From: JANQPX01 sp050633905
GTDB taxonomy: Bacteria; Pseudomonadota; Alphaproteobacteria; Geminicoccales; Geminicoccaceae
NCBI GenBank assembly: GCA_050633905.1
Contig: JBOEHJ010000013.1
Location: 1-64,000 of the forward strand
Length of the DNA: 64,000 nucleotides
Reading direction: 5' to 3'
The position numbers were made by a program, and so were the translations under genes. The notes below the pieces were generated by a model that was not told the origin of the DNA, did no database searches, and saw nothing but the letters and a program-made list of their open reading frames with translations. How positions within the stretch are numbered: the first letter of the stretch is position 1; each line of letters starts with the position of its first letter. Shown one piece after another: positions 52,913 to 62,263 of this stretch.

Positions 52913-54610
52913 TTAACCCGCAGATCGAAGGAAATCGAAATCGCAGCCGGCTGGAGCTTCCAGCACATGATCATGATAGAGCTTGGCATAGCCGCGCGCC
53001 GGGGCTTGTGGCGGTTGGTGGTTTCCTAAACGCGAAGCAAGCTCCTCTGCATTCACCAGAAGGTCGAGGCGCCGATCCTCGACGCTCAATCTTATCCGAT
53101 CGCCACTCCGAACCAAACCCAACGGGCCTGATGTGGCGGCTTCGGGGGTGACGTGGAGGATGATGGTGCCGAATGCCGTGCCGCTCATGCGTGCATCCGA
53201 GATGCGGATCATGTCCTTGACGCCCGCCTTGGCAAGTTTCCCCGGTATCGGCAGATACCCAGCTTCCGGCATGCCGGTGCCGCTTTTCGGGCCGGCATTT
53301 TGCAGAACCAGGATATCATCCGGCTCGACATCGAGGTCAGGATCATCAATCCGCTTGGCGAGATCGTCGAGGGACGAAAAGACAACGGCCCGGCCTTCAT
53401 GCTCAAACAACCGGCTGTCGGCAGCCGATCTTTTGAGGATGGCCCCACCTGGCGCAAGACTACCGAACAATGCGATCAAACCGCCTTGCGGCTGCAACGG
53501 TTTTTTTAAACTTTTGACGATGCCAATGTCGATCGATTCAACCTCATTCGCCAGGCGATCCTCGAGGGATTCACCAGTAACCGACACCGTATCGAGGTCC
53601 AGCAAGGGTTGCAAACTCCGGAGAATGGGAGCGAGGCCACCTGCTGCGAAAAGATCTTCCATGTAGTGGGGGCCGGTGGGTTTGAGATCGACCAGAACGG
53701 GGGTCTCATCACTGATCCGGTTGAGCTCGTCCAGCGGCAGATCGATGCCGGCGCGGCCTGCTATCGCTGCGAGATGGAGGATGCCGTTGGTCGAGCCGCC
53801 GATGGCGAGGAGGACCCTTAGGGCATTGTCGACAGCGGCTTTGGTGACGATGGCGCTCGGCTTCAGCTCTTCCGCTGAGAGGCCGACCGCGCGTGTCCCG
53901 CTCGCTTCGGCGGCGCGCAAGCGATCGGCGTGCACGGCGGGGATCGCCGCCGTGCCGGGAAGAGCCATGCCCAGCGTTTCCGCTATGCAGGCCATGGTGC
54001 TGGCGGTCCCCATCACCGGACAGGTGCCAGCGGTTGTGCAAAGTTTGCCGCCGATCCCATCGATTTGGTTCCGATTGAGTTCGCCCGCCCGATACTGGGC
54101 CCAAAAACGCCGACAGTCAGTGCAGGCGCCGAGGCGCTCATCGCCATTGCGCGATGTCATCATAGGGCCGGTGACCAGGAGAATGGAGGGTTTGTCGGCG
54201 GAGACGGCGCCCATCAAGAGGGCAGGGACGGTCTTGTCGCAGCCGCCGATCAGGATCACGGAATCCATGGGCTGCGCCCGGATCATCTCCTCGACATCCA
54301 TGCTCATCAGATTGCGGAACATCAGCGTGGTCGGTGAGACGAAGCTCTCACCAAGAGAGATGGTGGGGAAAGTGACTGGGAGGCCACCCGCCGCTAGCAC
54401 GCCGCGTTTCGCCGCTTCGATCAGATCTGGGACGCCGCGATGGCAGTTGTTGAAGCCGGATGTGGTGTCGACGATGCCGATCACCGGCTTTTCCAGCATC
54501 TCTTGGCTATAGCCCATTGAGCTCGCGAAGGATTTGCGCATATAGAGCGCGAAATCCGGATCCCCCATATGCGTCAGCCCCTTCGCCAGCCCTATTTTTT
54601 TACCAGTCAT
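52913..54610 (-). CDS. IlvD/Edd-family dehydratase, likely sugar-acid dehydratase
   Basis: This 565-residue iron-sulfur enzyme dehydrates a 2,3-dihydroxy acid to a 2-keto acid. The cluster-binding cysteines are in GGCDKTVPALL, ACTDCRRFWAQYRAG and TTAGTCPVMGTASTM, and DARMSGTAFG is present near the C-terminus. The ACTDCRR version is typical of the arabinonate/xylonate dehydratase branch rather than classical IlvD. The ATG was selected because GGAGAG stands eight bases upstream. With the PdxA-like gene 28 bases downstream it forms a small operon, probably for breakdown of a sugar acid; the substrate is unknown. Confidence 0.88.
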   Translation of the reverse strand: MTGKKIGLAKGLTHMGDPDFALYMRKSFASSMGYSQEMLEKPVIGIVDTTSGFNNCHRGVPDLIEAAKRGVLAAGGLPVTFPTISLGESFVSPTTLMFRNLMSMDVEEMIRAQPMDSVILIGGCDKTVPALLMGAVSADKPSILLVTGPMMTSRNGDERLGACTDCRRFWAQYRAGELNRNQIDGIGGKLCTTAGTCPVMGTASTMACIAETLGMALPGTAAIPAVHADRLRAAEASGTRAVGLSAEELKPSAIVTKAAVDNALRVLLAIGGSTNGILHLAAIAGRAGIDLPLDELNRISDETPVLVDLKPTGPHYMEDLFAAGGLAPILRSLQPLLDLDTVSVTGESLEDRLANEVESIDIGIVKSLKKPLQPQGGLIALFGSLAPGGAILKRSAADSRLFEHEGRAVVFSSLDDLAKRIDDPDLDVEPDDILVLQNAGPKSGTGMPEAGYLPIPGKLAKAGVKDMIRISDARMSGTAFGTIILHVTPEAATSGPLGLVRSGDRIRLSVEDRRLDLLVNAEELASRLGNHQPPQAPARGYAKLYHDHVLEAPAGCDFDFLRSAG

Positions 54611-54902
54611 TACGCTCTCCAGGCATCGCTCTTCAAAAAAATTTAGGTCGTTGTGACAGTTTCGCTTTGATGGGCTGTCGCGAAAGAAAGTATTAGCCCA
54701 TTCAGTCAAGGCTCGTCGATCTAGTCCATGGGATCCTGGGAATCCGCCCGCCCCTCAGGAATCAAGCTCAGATACCATACCAGCCCAACGCAAATCCAAG
54801 TCAACGCCCGGTCTCGCCGCCCGTGCGGCGGGGTGACGCGTATCGGGTTTGTGATCGGATGCGTATGGTCCAGGCGTTCTCGTTCTAGTTATTGTGGGTC
54901 TT
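54611..54902. other. Divergent spacer between the dehydratase and ClC genes
   Basis: No gene is recognised. It contains one arm of the TGGGAATCCG palindrome family at 54724-54746. It should contain promoters for both flanking genes. Confidence 0.4.
54724..54746. repeat. TGGGAATCCG-family repeat, single arm
   Basis: GTCCATGGGATCCTGGGAATCCG matches the arms of the elements at 35943 and 56955 closely and continues CCCGCCCCTC as in the right arm at 57007. No clear inverted partner was found nearby, so it seems truncated. Confidence 0.6.
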
Positions 54903-56657
54903 ATGGCGTCGCTGGTGCTGGCTTGGCGAGAGTTGAGCAGAAACGATCAGGTGATTTTATTCGTCCTTGCCGTGGTCGTCGGGGCGGCGGCCGGGTACGG
55001 CGCGATCGGCTTTCGCCTTCTGGTCTACGCGCTGCAAGATGTGCTGTTCGGCAATCCCGCGGATTACATTGCGAGCTATGCGGCGAGGCTTCCCTGGTGG
55101 CAGGTGCTGGCGGTGCCGACCTTAGGCGGGCTGTTGATCGGTCTTTTCGTCCATTTTGTGTTCCCCGGACGTTTGCCGCAGGGGGTCGCCGATGTCATGG
55201 CGGCATGCGCACTGCGTAATGGCCGCATGTCGCTACGTGAGGGGATGGCGGCGGCCATGATCAGCATCAGCTCGATCGGCAGCGGCGCTTCGGTTGGCCG
55301 AGAAGGACCGATCATCCATCTCGGCGCCACCTTCGCCTCCGCCATTGCGCAAAAGCTTCATCTCTCACCGTCACTCGCCAAGACGCTGCTCGGCTGTGGG
55401 GTTGCGGCTGCCATTGCGTCTGCCTTCAATGCGCCAATCGCCGGCGTGTTCTTCGCGCTCGAAGTGGTGGTCGGTCATTATGGTATCGGCGCGTTTTCGC
55501 CAGTTGTGATCAGCTCGGTGATCGGCACGGTGATCACGCGGCTGCATATCGGCGATGATGCGGCCTTCATCCTGCCGCCCCAGCAGATCGTCTCGTTTTG
55601 GGAATTGCCGGCGTTTATTATTCTGGGGCCGGTCTGTGCGGTCGCTGCCCTTGGCTTGCTGAAGGGCATTGCCTTTGTCCAGGCGGTTCACGAGAGGCTG
55701 AAGATTGCCCGCTGGCTGCGACCAGCACTGGCCGGCCTGGTCGTCGGGTTGATCGCCATTCGCTGGCCGGAGGTGCTGGGTGTCGGCTATGAGGCAACCG
55801 ATAACGCGCTTAAAGGAAGCTATGACCTCCAGCTTTTAATCCTGCTTGCTCTTGCCAAGGCGACGGCGACAGTGGTCTGTCTGGGCAGCGGGTTCGGTGG
55901 CGGGATTTTCAGCCCGAGCCTGGTCTTGGGGGCGATGGTCGGCTCGGCCTATGGGTTGGTCGCCTTCGGCTTTTTTCCAGAACTCGGTTCCTCTAGTAGC
56001 GTCTATGCCCTGCTCGCCATGGCGGCGATCGCGGCCTGTACCCTGGGCGCGCCGATCTCGACCATCATCATGGTGTTTGAGCTCACGGCGGATTACGGCA
56101 TGACCTTCGCGTTGATGGTCACGGTGGCGATTGCATCCTTGATTTGCCGTCAGCTCCACTGGCATTCCTTTTTCACTTGGCAATTGCTCCAGCGCGGCAT
56201 CGATCTCGAGGCCCGGCATGATCAAGGGCTCTTGGCGAGCCGGACAGTGGACGAGGTGATGCGCCCGGAAGTGGTGACTGTCGGGCTGGAGACTGATCTC
56301 GAGCAGTTGAAATCAGAGTTTTTGCATCGCCATCTGCCGATTTTCGTGGTTGATGAGGAAGGGCATCTGGTGGGCTCCATCCATTTCGAAGACTTGGCCG
56401 ATGCCGCTTTTGAGCCGGATCAGGCGATCAAGCGAACCGCGCGCGATCTGGTGCATCGCCTGCCGACGGCACTCCGGCCGGATGACGATCTTGAGAAAGC
56501 GTTACGTGTTTGTGAGGCCGAGCATGAGGAACATATGCCGGTGGTGCGATCGGATGACAGCATGGAGGTGATTGCCGAGGTTCGTCTTGCGGATCTTCTT
56601 CTGGCGCAAAACCAAGCACTTCTCGAAGCAAGGGCGTTGGAGCGCGGTACTGTCTAA
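54903..56657 (+). CDS. ClC-type chloride/proton antiporter with CBS domains
   Basis: The 584-residue protein has a ClC membrane domain (about 15-430) and two C-terminal CBS domains (about 450-575). Signatures include SIGSGASVGREGPIIHLGA, with the gating/proton Glu in GREGP, which points to an exchanger rather than a channel, and GSGFGGGIFSPSLVLGAM (the GxFxP motif). The CBS pair starts VDEVMRPEVVTVG and likely senses nucleotides. The ATG was chosen over a GTG three codons earlier; neither has a strong ribosome-binding site. It is transcribed divergently from the dehydratase and is probably monocistronic. Confidence 0.93.
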   Translation: MASLVLAWRELSRNDQVILFVLAVVVGAAAGYGAIGFRLLVYALQDVLFGNPADYIASYAARLPWWQVLAVPTLGGLLIGLFVHFVFPGRLPQGVADVMAACALRNGRMSLREGMAAAMISISSIGSGASVGREGPIIHLGATFASAIAQKLHLSPSLAKTLLGCGVAAAIASAFNAPIAGVFFALEVVVGHYGIGAFSPVVISSVIGTVITRLHIGDDAAFILPPQQIVSFWELPAFIILGPVCAVAALGLLKGIAFVQAVHERLKIARWLRPALAGLVVGLIAIRWPEVLGVGYEATDNALKGSYDLQLLILLALAKATATVVCLGSGFGGGIFSPSLVLGAMVGSAYGLVAFGFFPELGSSSSVYALLAMAAIAACTLGAPISTIIMVFELTADYGMTFALMVTVAIASLICRQLHWHSFFTWQLLQRGIDLEARHDQGLLASRTVDEVMRPEVVTVGLETDLEQLKSEFLHRHLPIFVVDEEGHLVGSIHFEDLADAAFEPDQAIKRTARDLVHRLPTALRPDDDLEKALRVCEAEHEEHMPVVRSDDSMEVIAEVRLADLLLAQNQALLEARALERGTV

Positions 56658-57475
56658 ACCCTTAGCACCAGCAAGGTTCGATTGTATTTCTATGAAAAAG
56701 TAAATTTTCCTTGATGACGAAGATATAAAGAGAACATAAACCTATTAACGTTCTCCTCTCCTGCCATGATTTATCCCACGATCAGTCCTCCAACTGCCGC
56801 GGGTTTTTTGTGACCATCGGCCGGCCTTTTCCTGGGCTTGTCATGATGACAGAACGAAGACGTGACTGTTTGCTGGCGCTTTTCGTTCCAGCGCGAAGGT
56901 CCTGCCCCAGATGTTAACGCATTATTAGGCAACGTTGGTCATGCCGGCATCCATGGTCCTTGAGATCCTGGGAATCCGAGCCTCGCCTCCCTTCTCGGAG
57001 GGCGGGCGGATTCCCAAGATTTCATGGATCGACAAAAGGTATGGCAAAGCGAAGTTAGCGACGTGCTAAAGAGACTGGAGCATTTTCCGACCGGATGAAA
57101 AGTCTGATCGATAAGAAAATGCGGCGAAACAAAGAGCTAGAGCGTACAACCCGATCGCAGATGATCGGAATTCACTCTGGAGCGGCAAGCGGAGGTCGGT
57201 TGCTGACAAACCTGGCAGTTTCCCGTTGGATCGAAATCCGAGCGCATCCTAATTGAGTCTGTAATGCCAGCGAAAATGCCGATTTTGAGAACCATTTTGG
57301 ACCATATTGGCGTTATTCGAAAAGCGGAAGCACCGAAAAGCAGGATTGCAGCCCGCTAGAACTTGATGAGCATGTCCCCGGGCGGATTGACTTGAAACAA
57401 GAGAGACCCGCACCCCCTTGGATTCCAAGCTCTTTTATCGCAGGCGGTGGGCAACCAGATGAGGTGACCATGCCA
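56658..57475. other. Long intergenic region with palindromic repeats
   Basis: More than 800 bases without a convincing gene between two convergent genes. It contains a TGGGAATCCG-family palindrome (56955-57030) and, at its right edge, a GTGGTATGACC-family end that overlaps the next gene's stop codon. The remaining sequence has no protein similarity that I recognise; it may hold decayed repeat copies. Confidence 0.45.
56955..57030. repeat. TGGGAATCCG-family palindromic repeat, copy 2
   Basis: The left arm GGTCCTTGAGATCCTGGGAA (continuing TCCG) and the right arm, read inward as GATCCATGAAATCTTGGGAA (continuing TCCG), are imperfect inverted copies separated by about 28 bases rich in C and G (CTCGCCTCC / GGAGGGCGGGCGG pair as well). 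It lies between convergent genes, like the copy at 35943. Confidence 0.7.
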
Positions 57476-57478
57476 CTA
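57459..57478. repeat. GTGGTATGACC-family repeat end on the malonyl-CoA synthetase stop codon
   Basis: On the minus strand the sequence reads TAGTGGCATGGTCACCTCAT, where TAG is the stop codon of the synthetase gene. Similarity to the other ends continues for a few bases (CTGGTTGCCCACCGCC, compare the copy after pgi). No inverted partner was identified. Confidence 0.55.
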
Positions 57479-58987
57479 GACGAATGTTTTGGCGTAGGTC
57501 TCACGGAGCTGGTTTTTTTGGACTTTGCCCATGGTATTGCGCGGCAGTTCTTTGACGATGAACACGCTCTTTGGCACCTTGTAGGCGGCTAGGCTCTCGC
57601 GGCAGGTATCGATGATCGCTTTTTCGTCAAGCCCGTCGCCGCCGGCGACCGTGACCACGGCGGCGACGCCTTCGCCGAAATCGGGATGTTGCAGACCGAT
57701 TACGGCGCTTTCGCCAACACCCGGCATGTCGTCGATTACCGTCTCGATTTCCTTGGGATAAACGTTGAAGCCGCCGGAGATGATCATGTCCTTCGCGCGA
57801 CCGACGATGTGGACATAGCCATCCTCATCGATCCGGCTGATGTCGCCGGTGATGAAGAAGCCATCCTCACGAAATTCTTCTTTTGTCTTTTCCGGCATGC
57901 GCCAATAGCCTTTGAAGACGTTCGGTCCTTTGACTTCAAGAACGCCGGTCTCCCCTTGACCAAGGATCTCTCCCTGCTCGTCGGCTACACGGACCTCGAC
58001 ATCGGCGAGTGGCGGGCCGACCGTGCCAGGGCGACGCTTGCCGTTCAACGGGTTGGAGCAGAGCATGCCGCATTCGGTCATGCCGTAGCGTTCCAGGATC
58101 GCATGACCGGATTTGGTCTCGAAAGCCCGAAAGGTCTCGTCGAGAAGCGGGGCGGAACCAGCGATAAACAAACGGATTTTTTGGCACAGATCAGGTGTCA
58201 GCCGCTCACTTGCAAGGAGCCGAGTGTAGAAGGTCGGCACCCCCATCATCACAGTCGCATCGGGTAACGCATCGAGGACGGCGTCGGTCTCAAACTTCGA
58301 ATGAAAAAGAATTTCGGCACCGGTCATCAGGCAGGTGTTGAGCGCCACGAACAGGCCGTGGACGTGGAAGATCGGTAAGGCGTGCAACAACACATCAGTA
58401 GAGGAGATGGCCCAGCTATCGATCAGGGTTTCGGCGTTCGCGAGAAGATTGCCGTGGGTGATCATGGCGCCTTTGGAGCGTCCTGTGGTTCCGGAGGTAT
58501 AAAGAATAGCAGCAAGGTCTGCAGCGACCCGCTGCACCGGTTGGCAATCGGTACTCATGCTGGCCGCGGCCTGGATCAGGCTGCCGCCGCCATGGGCGTC
58601 CAGGGTGTGGACGGTGACGTCGGTAGCCGAGGCGAGTGCGCGAATGCCATCCGCACGATCCGGCTTGCAGACGATGAGGCTGGGTTCGGCATCGCTGAAA
58701 AAATAATCGAGCTCGTTGTCGGTATAGGCCGTGTTCAGCGGTAAATAGACGGCACCCGCCTTGAGACAGGCAAGGTACAAAAAAACGTTCTCGACACTCT
58801 TGTCGACCTGCACGGCAACCCGGTCGCCCGCGCCAACACCAGCAGCTTGAAGCGCATTCGTAAGTTTTCCAGTCTCGCGCCCAAGATCCTCATAACTAAC
58901 CACTGCGCCACCGGCAGGGCGTAACGCTGGTCGATGAGCATTATTCTCAAATGTACGAGAAAAAGCGGTGAAGAGGTTGGCGGTCAT
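57476..58987 (-). CDS. Malonyl-CoA synthetase-type AMP ligase
   Basis: The 503-residue adenylate-forming ligase best resembles MatB enzymes, which make malonyl-CoA from malonate and CoA. Typical parts are VENVFLYLACLKAGAVYLPLNTAYTDNELDYF, the phosphate loop YTSGTTGRSKGAMITHGNL, ILERYGMTECGM and the terminal LPRNTMGKVQKNQLRE with the catalytic Lys. Methylmalonate could also be used. No malonate decarboxylase or transporter adjoins. The stop codon is part of a dispersed palindromic repeat. Confidence 0.88.
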   Translation of the reverse strand: MTANLFTAFSRTFENNAHRPALRPAGGAVVSYEDLGRETGKLTNALQAAGVGAGDRVAVQVDKSVENVFLYLACLKAGAVYLPLNTAYTDNELDYFFSDAEPSLIVCKPDRADGIRALASATDVTVHTLDAHGGGSLIQAAASMSTDCQPVQRVAADLAAILYTSGTTGRSKGAMITHGNLLANAETLIDSWAISSTDVLLHALPIFHVHGLFVALNTCLMTGAEILFHSKFETDAVLDALPDATVMMGVPTFYTRLLASERLTPDLCQKIRLFIAGSAPLLDETFRAFETKSGHAILERYGMTECGMLCSNPLNGKRRPGTVGPPLADVEVRVADEQGEILGQGETGVLEVKGPNVFKGYWRMPEKTKEEFREDGFFITGDISRIDEDGYVHIVGRAKDMIISGGFNVYPKEIETVIDDMPGVGESAVIGLQHPDFGEGVAAVVTVAGGDGLDEKAIIDTCRESLAAYKVPKSVFIVKELPRNTMGKVQKNQLRETYAKTFV

Positions 58988-59823
58988 CCCAAAGTTCCAT
59001 CAAGAGGCAAAAAACAGAGGATAACCAAGACAGGGTTGCTTGCAAAAGGTCAAGCTCTCAGCGGTTTGAAGTGGGAACCGACGTCAACTCAAGGCGGGCA
59101 AGACAAGTCATAGCCAAGAAGCTCCGGATCTGCCTTATAGCGTATCGCGAGCTTTTCCTTCACAGCGGGCGTTAGGAGCTGTTGGTAGAGTGATTGAACA
59201 TCGTCACGCCCACTGCCGAGATGCGCGACACGCCCCTGATTGCTATTCAGCCGAGCGAGATCGACGATAGGCGCACCTACCCGGTCAGTAACGGTCTTCA
59301 AATCTTGCTCGATGCTTTGGCAGCTTCAGAGCTCAATTGACCAAGGTTCCGTCATCCAGAGATGTTTCGTTTGCATTCGGAGATGGGCGCTCGGGATGCG
59401 GACGTCGTTGCAAAACTTTATAGGGCTGAGGTTCCAGCACAGTGATGCGCTGTTCAGACCTACAAACACAGCGATAAGCCGACGCGAGAGGGCAGATCAG
59501 CTTGTACCTAATTTGTGTTCGGACGGGTTGGAGCATCGATGCGGCGTTGCGTTCTTTCGGCATTGGAGACGGTATACACAGCCCAGGCTATCACTGAACA
59601 CCATTCAAGGTATGTTTTGTTGTTGATAGTCATAAGCTTTAGGTTGTTTTTCCTTGTTTACAAGCTGCCGAATCTACCATTCTTCGTTTTGCGAATCCTG
59701 TTGGGGGCTTTTTCGGATCGGCCCCAGGGGTCGACGTTGCCTGCGGCTTGGAGCATGTTAGCGGCGTTTGGCCCAGGCAAGTGAGATAAACTGGCTCTGG
59801 CAGAGTGCAAAAGAGGGTGTTGG
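58988..59823. other. Long intergenic region with one possible gene remnant
   Basis: About 830 bases without an intact gene. The only protein-like segment is the minus-strand fragment at 59089-59301. The region before the helicase gene (about 59620-59820) should hold its promoter; no clear boxes or repeats were seen. Confidence 0.4.
59089..59301 (-). pseudogene. Possible C-terminal remnant of a sulfotransferase-like gene
   Basis: The 70-residue frame ends VKEKLAIRYKADPELLGYDL, a pattern often seen at the C-terminus of bacterial sulfotransferase-family proteins (a tail of the form YxxDxxLxGY). It has no ribosome-binding site at its first ATG and no upstream continuation, since a stop codon lies about 10 codons before it in frame. 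It is therefore either a decayed gene end or chance similarity. Confidence 0.3.
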
Positions 59824-62112
59824 ATGGTGCAGGCTGAACCCTTGCCGGCTGAGACCGGCGGTATGGCGCATGGTGGGCCGGCTTATCTCCATGGGCTGAA
59901 CGACGAGCAGCGCGCCGCCGTGCTGGCGGAGGACGGGCCGGTGTTGGTGCTGGCGGGGGCTGGGACCGGCAAGACCCGGGTTCTGACCACGCGCCTTGCC
60001 CATATGCTGGTGACCGGGCGCGTTCGGCCATTCGAGGTGCTATCGGTCACCTTTACCAATAAAGCCGCACGAGAAATGGTGCATCGGGTCGGCGGGCTCC
60101 TGGGTGCCAGCGTCGAGGGGTTCTGGCTCGGAACATTTCATGCGCTCGGTGCACGCTTGCTTCGGCGCCATGCGGAGCTGTTGGGGCTAAAATCCAACTT
60201 CACCATTCTGGATGTCGATGATCAGCAACGGCTGATGAAGCAGGTGATCGAAGCCGCCGATCTGGATGCCAAGCGTTGGACGCCCAAGGTTCTGGCGGGG
60301 CTGATCGGGCAGTTCAAGGATCGCGGCCAGACGCCGGACAAGGTGCCGGAAAGCGATATTGGCGATTTCGCGCTTGGGCGCACGCGGGATCTCTACCAGG
60401 CATATCAGGATCGCCTCTTGACCCTGAATGCCTGCGATTTTGGTGATCTCTTGCTGCACTGTCTGACGCTGTTCGGCAAGGAACCGGATATCTTGAAGGA
60501 CTATCAGGGCCGGTTCAAAGCGATCCTAGTGGATGAGTATCAGGACACCAATGTCGCGCAATATCTGTGGCTGCGGCTCCTCGCTCAGGGCCACAAAAAC
60601 ATCACGTGTGTTGGTGATGACGATCAATCTATTTACAGCTGGCGCGGTGCTGAGGTCGGCAATATTCTTCGGTTCGAGAAAGATTTTCCTGGCGCCGTAG
60701 TGGTACGCTTGGAGCGGAATTATCGGTCCACTGGTCATATTCTTGGCGCGGCGGCCGGGGTTATTTCGAACAATCGCGATCGTCTCGGTAAAACCCTTTG
60801 GACCGAGGATGAGGTAGGCGAAAAAGTTCAGATCGCCAGCCTCTGGGACGATCAGGAAGAGGCGCGCTTCGTTGGCGAGGAAATCGAGGCCTATCAACGG
60901 GACAACGGTCTCGGGGACAAAGGCAAACTTGCTGATGTCGCGGTTCTTGTGCGCGCCGGTTTTCAAACCCGGTCCTTCGAGGAGCGCTTCATCAGCCTTG
61001 GGCTACCTTATCGGGTGATCGGCGGGCCGCGCTTTTATGAGCGCCAGGAGATCCGGGACGCGATCGCGTATCTGCGCGTGGTCGCCCAGCCGGATGATGA
61101 TCTGGCGCTGGAACGGATCATCAATTTGCCCAAACGCGGCCTGGGCAACGCCACGGTGCAACTCTTTCAGCGCATCGCGCGCGAGGCCGATACCAGTCTC
61201 TATAATGCGCTCGGCATGCTGATCGGCACGGACGAACTCAAGCCCAAGGTCAAGAGCACGGTCACTGGCCTGCTCGATGATTTCGCCCGCTGGCGTGATC
61301 TTGCCCGAGAAGCACCGCCGCGTCTGCTCACAGAAACCATTTTAGAGGAATCGGGCTATGTGCAGATGTGGCAGAACGACAAAACGCCCGAAGCGCCGGG
61401 GCGGCTGGAAAATCTGAAGGAGCTGGTGCAGGCCGAGGATGAGTTTGAAACGCTTGCAGGCTTTCTCGATCATGTCGGCCTGGTGATGGACAATGCGCAG
61501 GACCCCACCTCCGACATGGCGACGATCATGACGCTGCATGCCGCCAAGGGGCTGGAATTCGAGCGCGTGTTCCTGCCGGGCTGGGAGGAGGGCGTGTTTC
61601 CGAACCAACGCGCCATCGATGGCGGCGGTACCAAGGCGCTGGAGGAAGAACGGCGGCTCGCCTATGTCGGGATCACACGGGCGAGGCGGCTGTTGACCAT
61701 CTGCTATGCGGCGAACCGGCGGATTTACAATCAATGGGCGGCCTCCGTGCCGTCCCGTTTCATCGAGGAGTTGCCGGCAGACCATACCGATTTTCTGCAG
61801 CGGCAAACGCTCCATGAGCCGGCTGCCAGCGGCTGGTTCGACGATCTTCACAGCGGTGGCGGCCGCGGCGGCCGCGGACCCGGGTTTAATAGAATGCGGG
61901 CCGCTGGCAGGGCGCCAGTGATCGAAGGACAGGCGCGGCTCTTGGGCAGTGAGCTACCGAAGAGCAAGCACAACATCGATCAAGGGCAGCGCGTGTTCCA
62001 CGAAAAATTCGGTTATGGCCGCGTGCTGACCATCGATGGTAATAAGCTCGAAATTGCGTTTGACAAAGCGGGTACGAAAAAGGTCATCGATAGCTTCGTG
62101 ACCCCCGCTTGA
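59824..62112 (+). CDS. uvrD: UvrD/PcrA-type superfamily 1 DNA helicase
   Basis: The 762-residue ATP-dependent 3'-5' helicase works in nucleotide-excision and mismatch repair and removes recombination intermediates. All SF1A motifs are present: LAGAGTGKTRVLTTR (Walker A), VDEYQDTN (Walker B), GDDDQSIYSWRGA, LERNYRST, MTLHAAKGLEFERVF and YVGITRAR. The C-terminus has a Gly/Arg-rich linker (GGGRGGRGPGFNRM) and a PcrA-like tail VFHEKFGYGRVLTIDGNKLEIAF that in related proteins contacts RNA polymerase. The TGA stop is directly followed by GTGGTGCGACCAC of the dispersed repeat family. Confidence 0.96.
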   Translation: MVQAEPLPAETGGMAHGGPAYLHGLNDEQRAAVLAEDGPVLVLAGAGTGKTRVLTTRLAHMLVTGRVRPFEVLSVTFTNKAAREMVHRVGGLLGASVEGFWLGTFHALGARLLRRHAELLGLKSNFTILDVDDQQRLMKQVIEAADLDAKRWTPKVLAGLIGQFKDRGQTPDKVPESDIGDFALGRTRDLYQAYQDRLLTLNACDFGDLLLHCLTLFGKEPDILKDYQGRFKAILVDEYQDTNVAQYLWLRLLAQGHKNITCVGDDDQSIYSWRGAEVGNILRFEKDFPGAVVVRLERNYRSTGHILGAAAGVISNNRDRLGKTLWTEDEVGEKVQIASLWDDQEEARFVGEEIEAYQRDNGLGDKGKLADVAVLVRAGFQTRSFEERFISLGLPYRVIGGPRFYERQEIRDAIAYLRVVAQPDDDLALERIINLPKRGLGNATVQLFQRIAREADTSLYNALGMLIGTDELKPKVKSTVTGLLDDFARWRDLAREAPPRLLTETILEESGYVQMWQNDKTPEAPGRLENLKELVQAEDEFETLAGFLDHVGLVMDNAQDPTSDMATIMTLHAAKGLEFERVFLPGWEEGVFPNQRAIDGGGTKALEEERRLAYVGITRARRLLTICYAANRRIYNQWAASVPSRFIEELPADHTDFLQRQTLHEPAASGWFDDLHSGGGRGGRGPGFNRMRAAGRAPVIEGQARLLGSELPKSKHNIDQGQRVFHEKFGYGRVLTIDGNKLEIAFDKAGTKKVIDSFVTPA

Positions 62113-62250
62113 GTGGTGCGACCACAGCGGTTGGTATGACCAAATCAGTTCCTAAGGCTAGATTGAAACTTTACCTGTGAGGAGAACAACGCTTGGCGTT
62201 CAGGCCCAACGGCAAAGTGTCGTATGAAACAAATGGTGGGGTCACAAATC
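62113..62250. repeat. GTGGTATGACCAC-family repeat between uvrD and prmA
   Basis: GTGGTGCGACCAC (62113-62125) starts right after the uvrD stop codon and is followed by a second palindrome, TTGGTATGACCAA (62131-62143). A degenerate inverted end, AAATGGTGGGGTCAC, lies at 62231-62245, about 20 bases before prmA. The interior shares TTGGCGTTCAGG with the copy downstream of pgi. TGGT-N3-ACCA also matches the operator pattern of FadR-type GntR regulators, so a regulatory site for prmA cannot be excluded. Confidence 0.6.
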
Positions 62251-62263
62251 CGGATAAGGGCTT

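Noticed and set aside
59333..59563. 76-codon minus-strand frame upstream of the possible sulfotransferase remnant
   Set aside because: No family similarity, no ribosome-binding site and not in continuous frame with the remnant.
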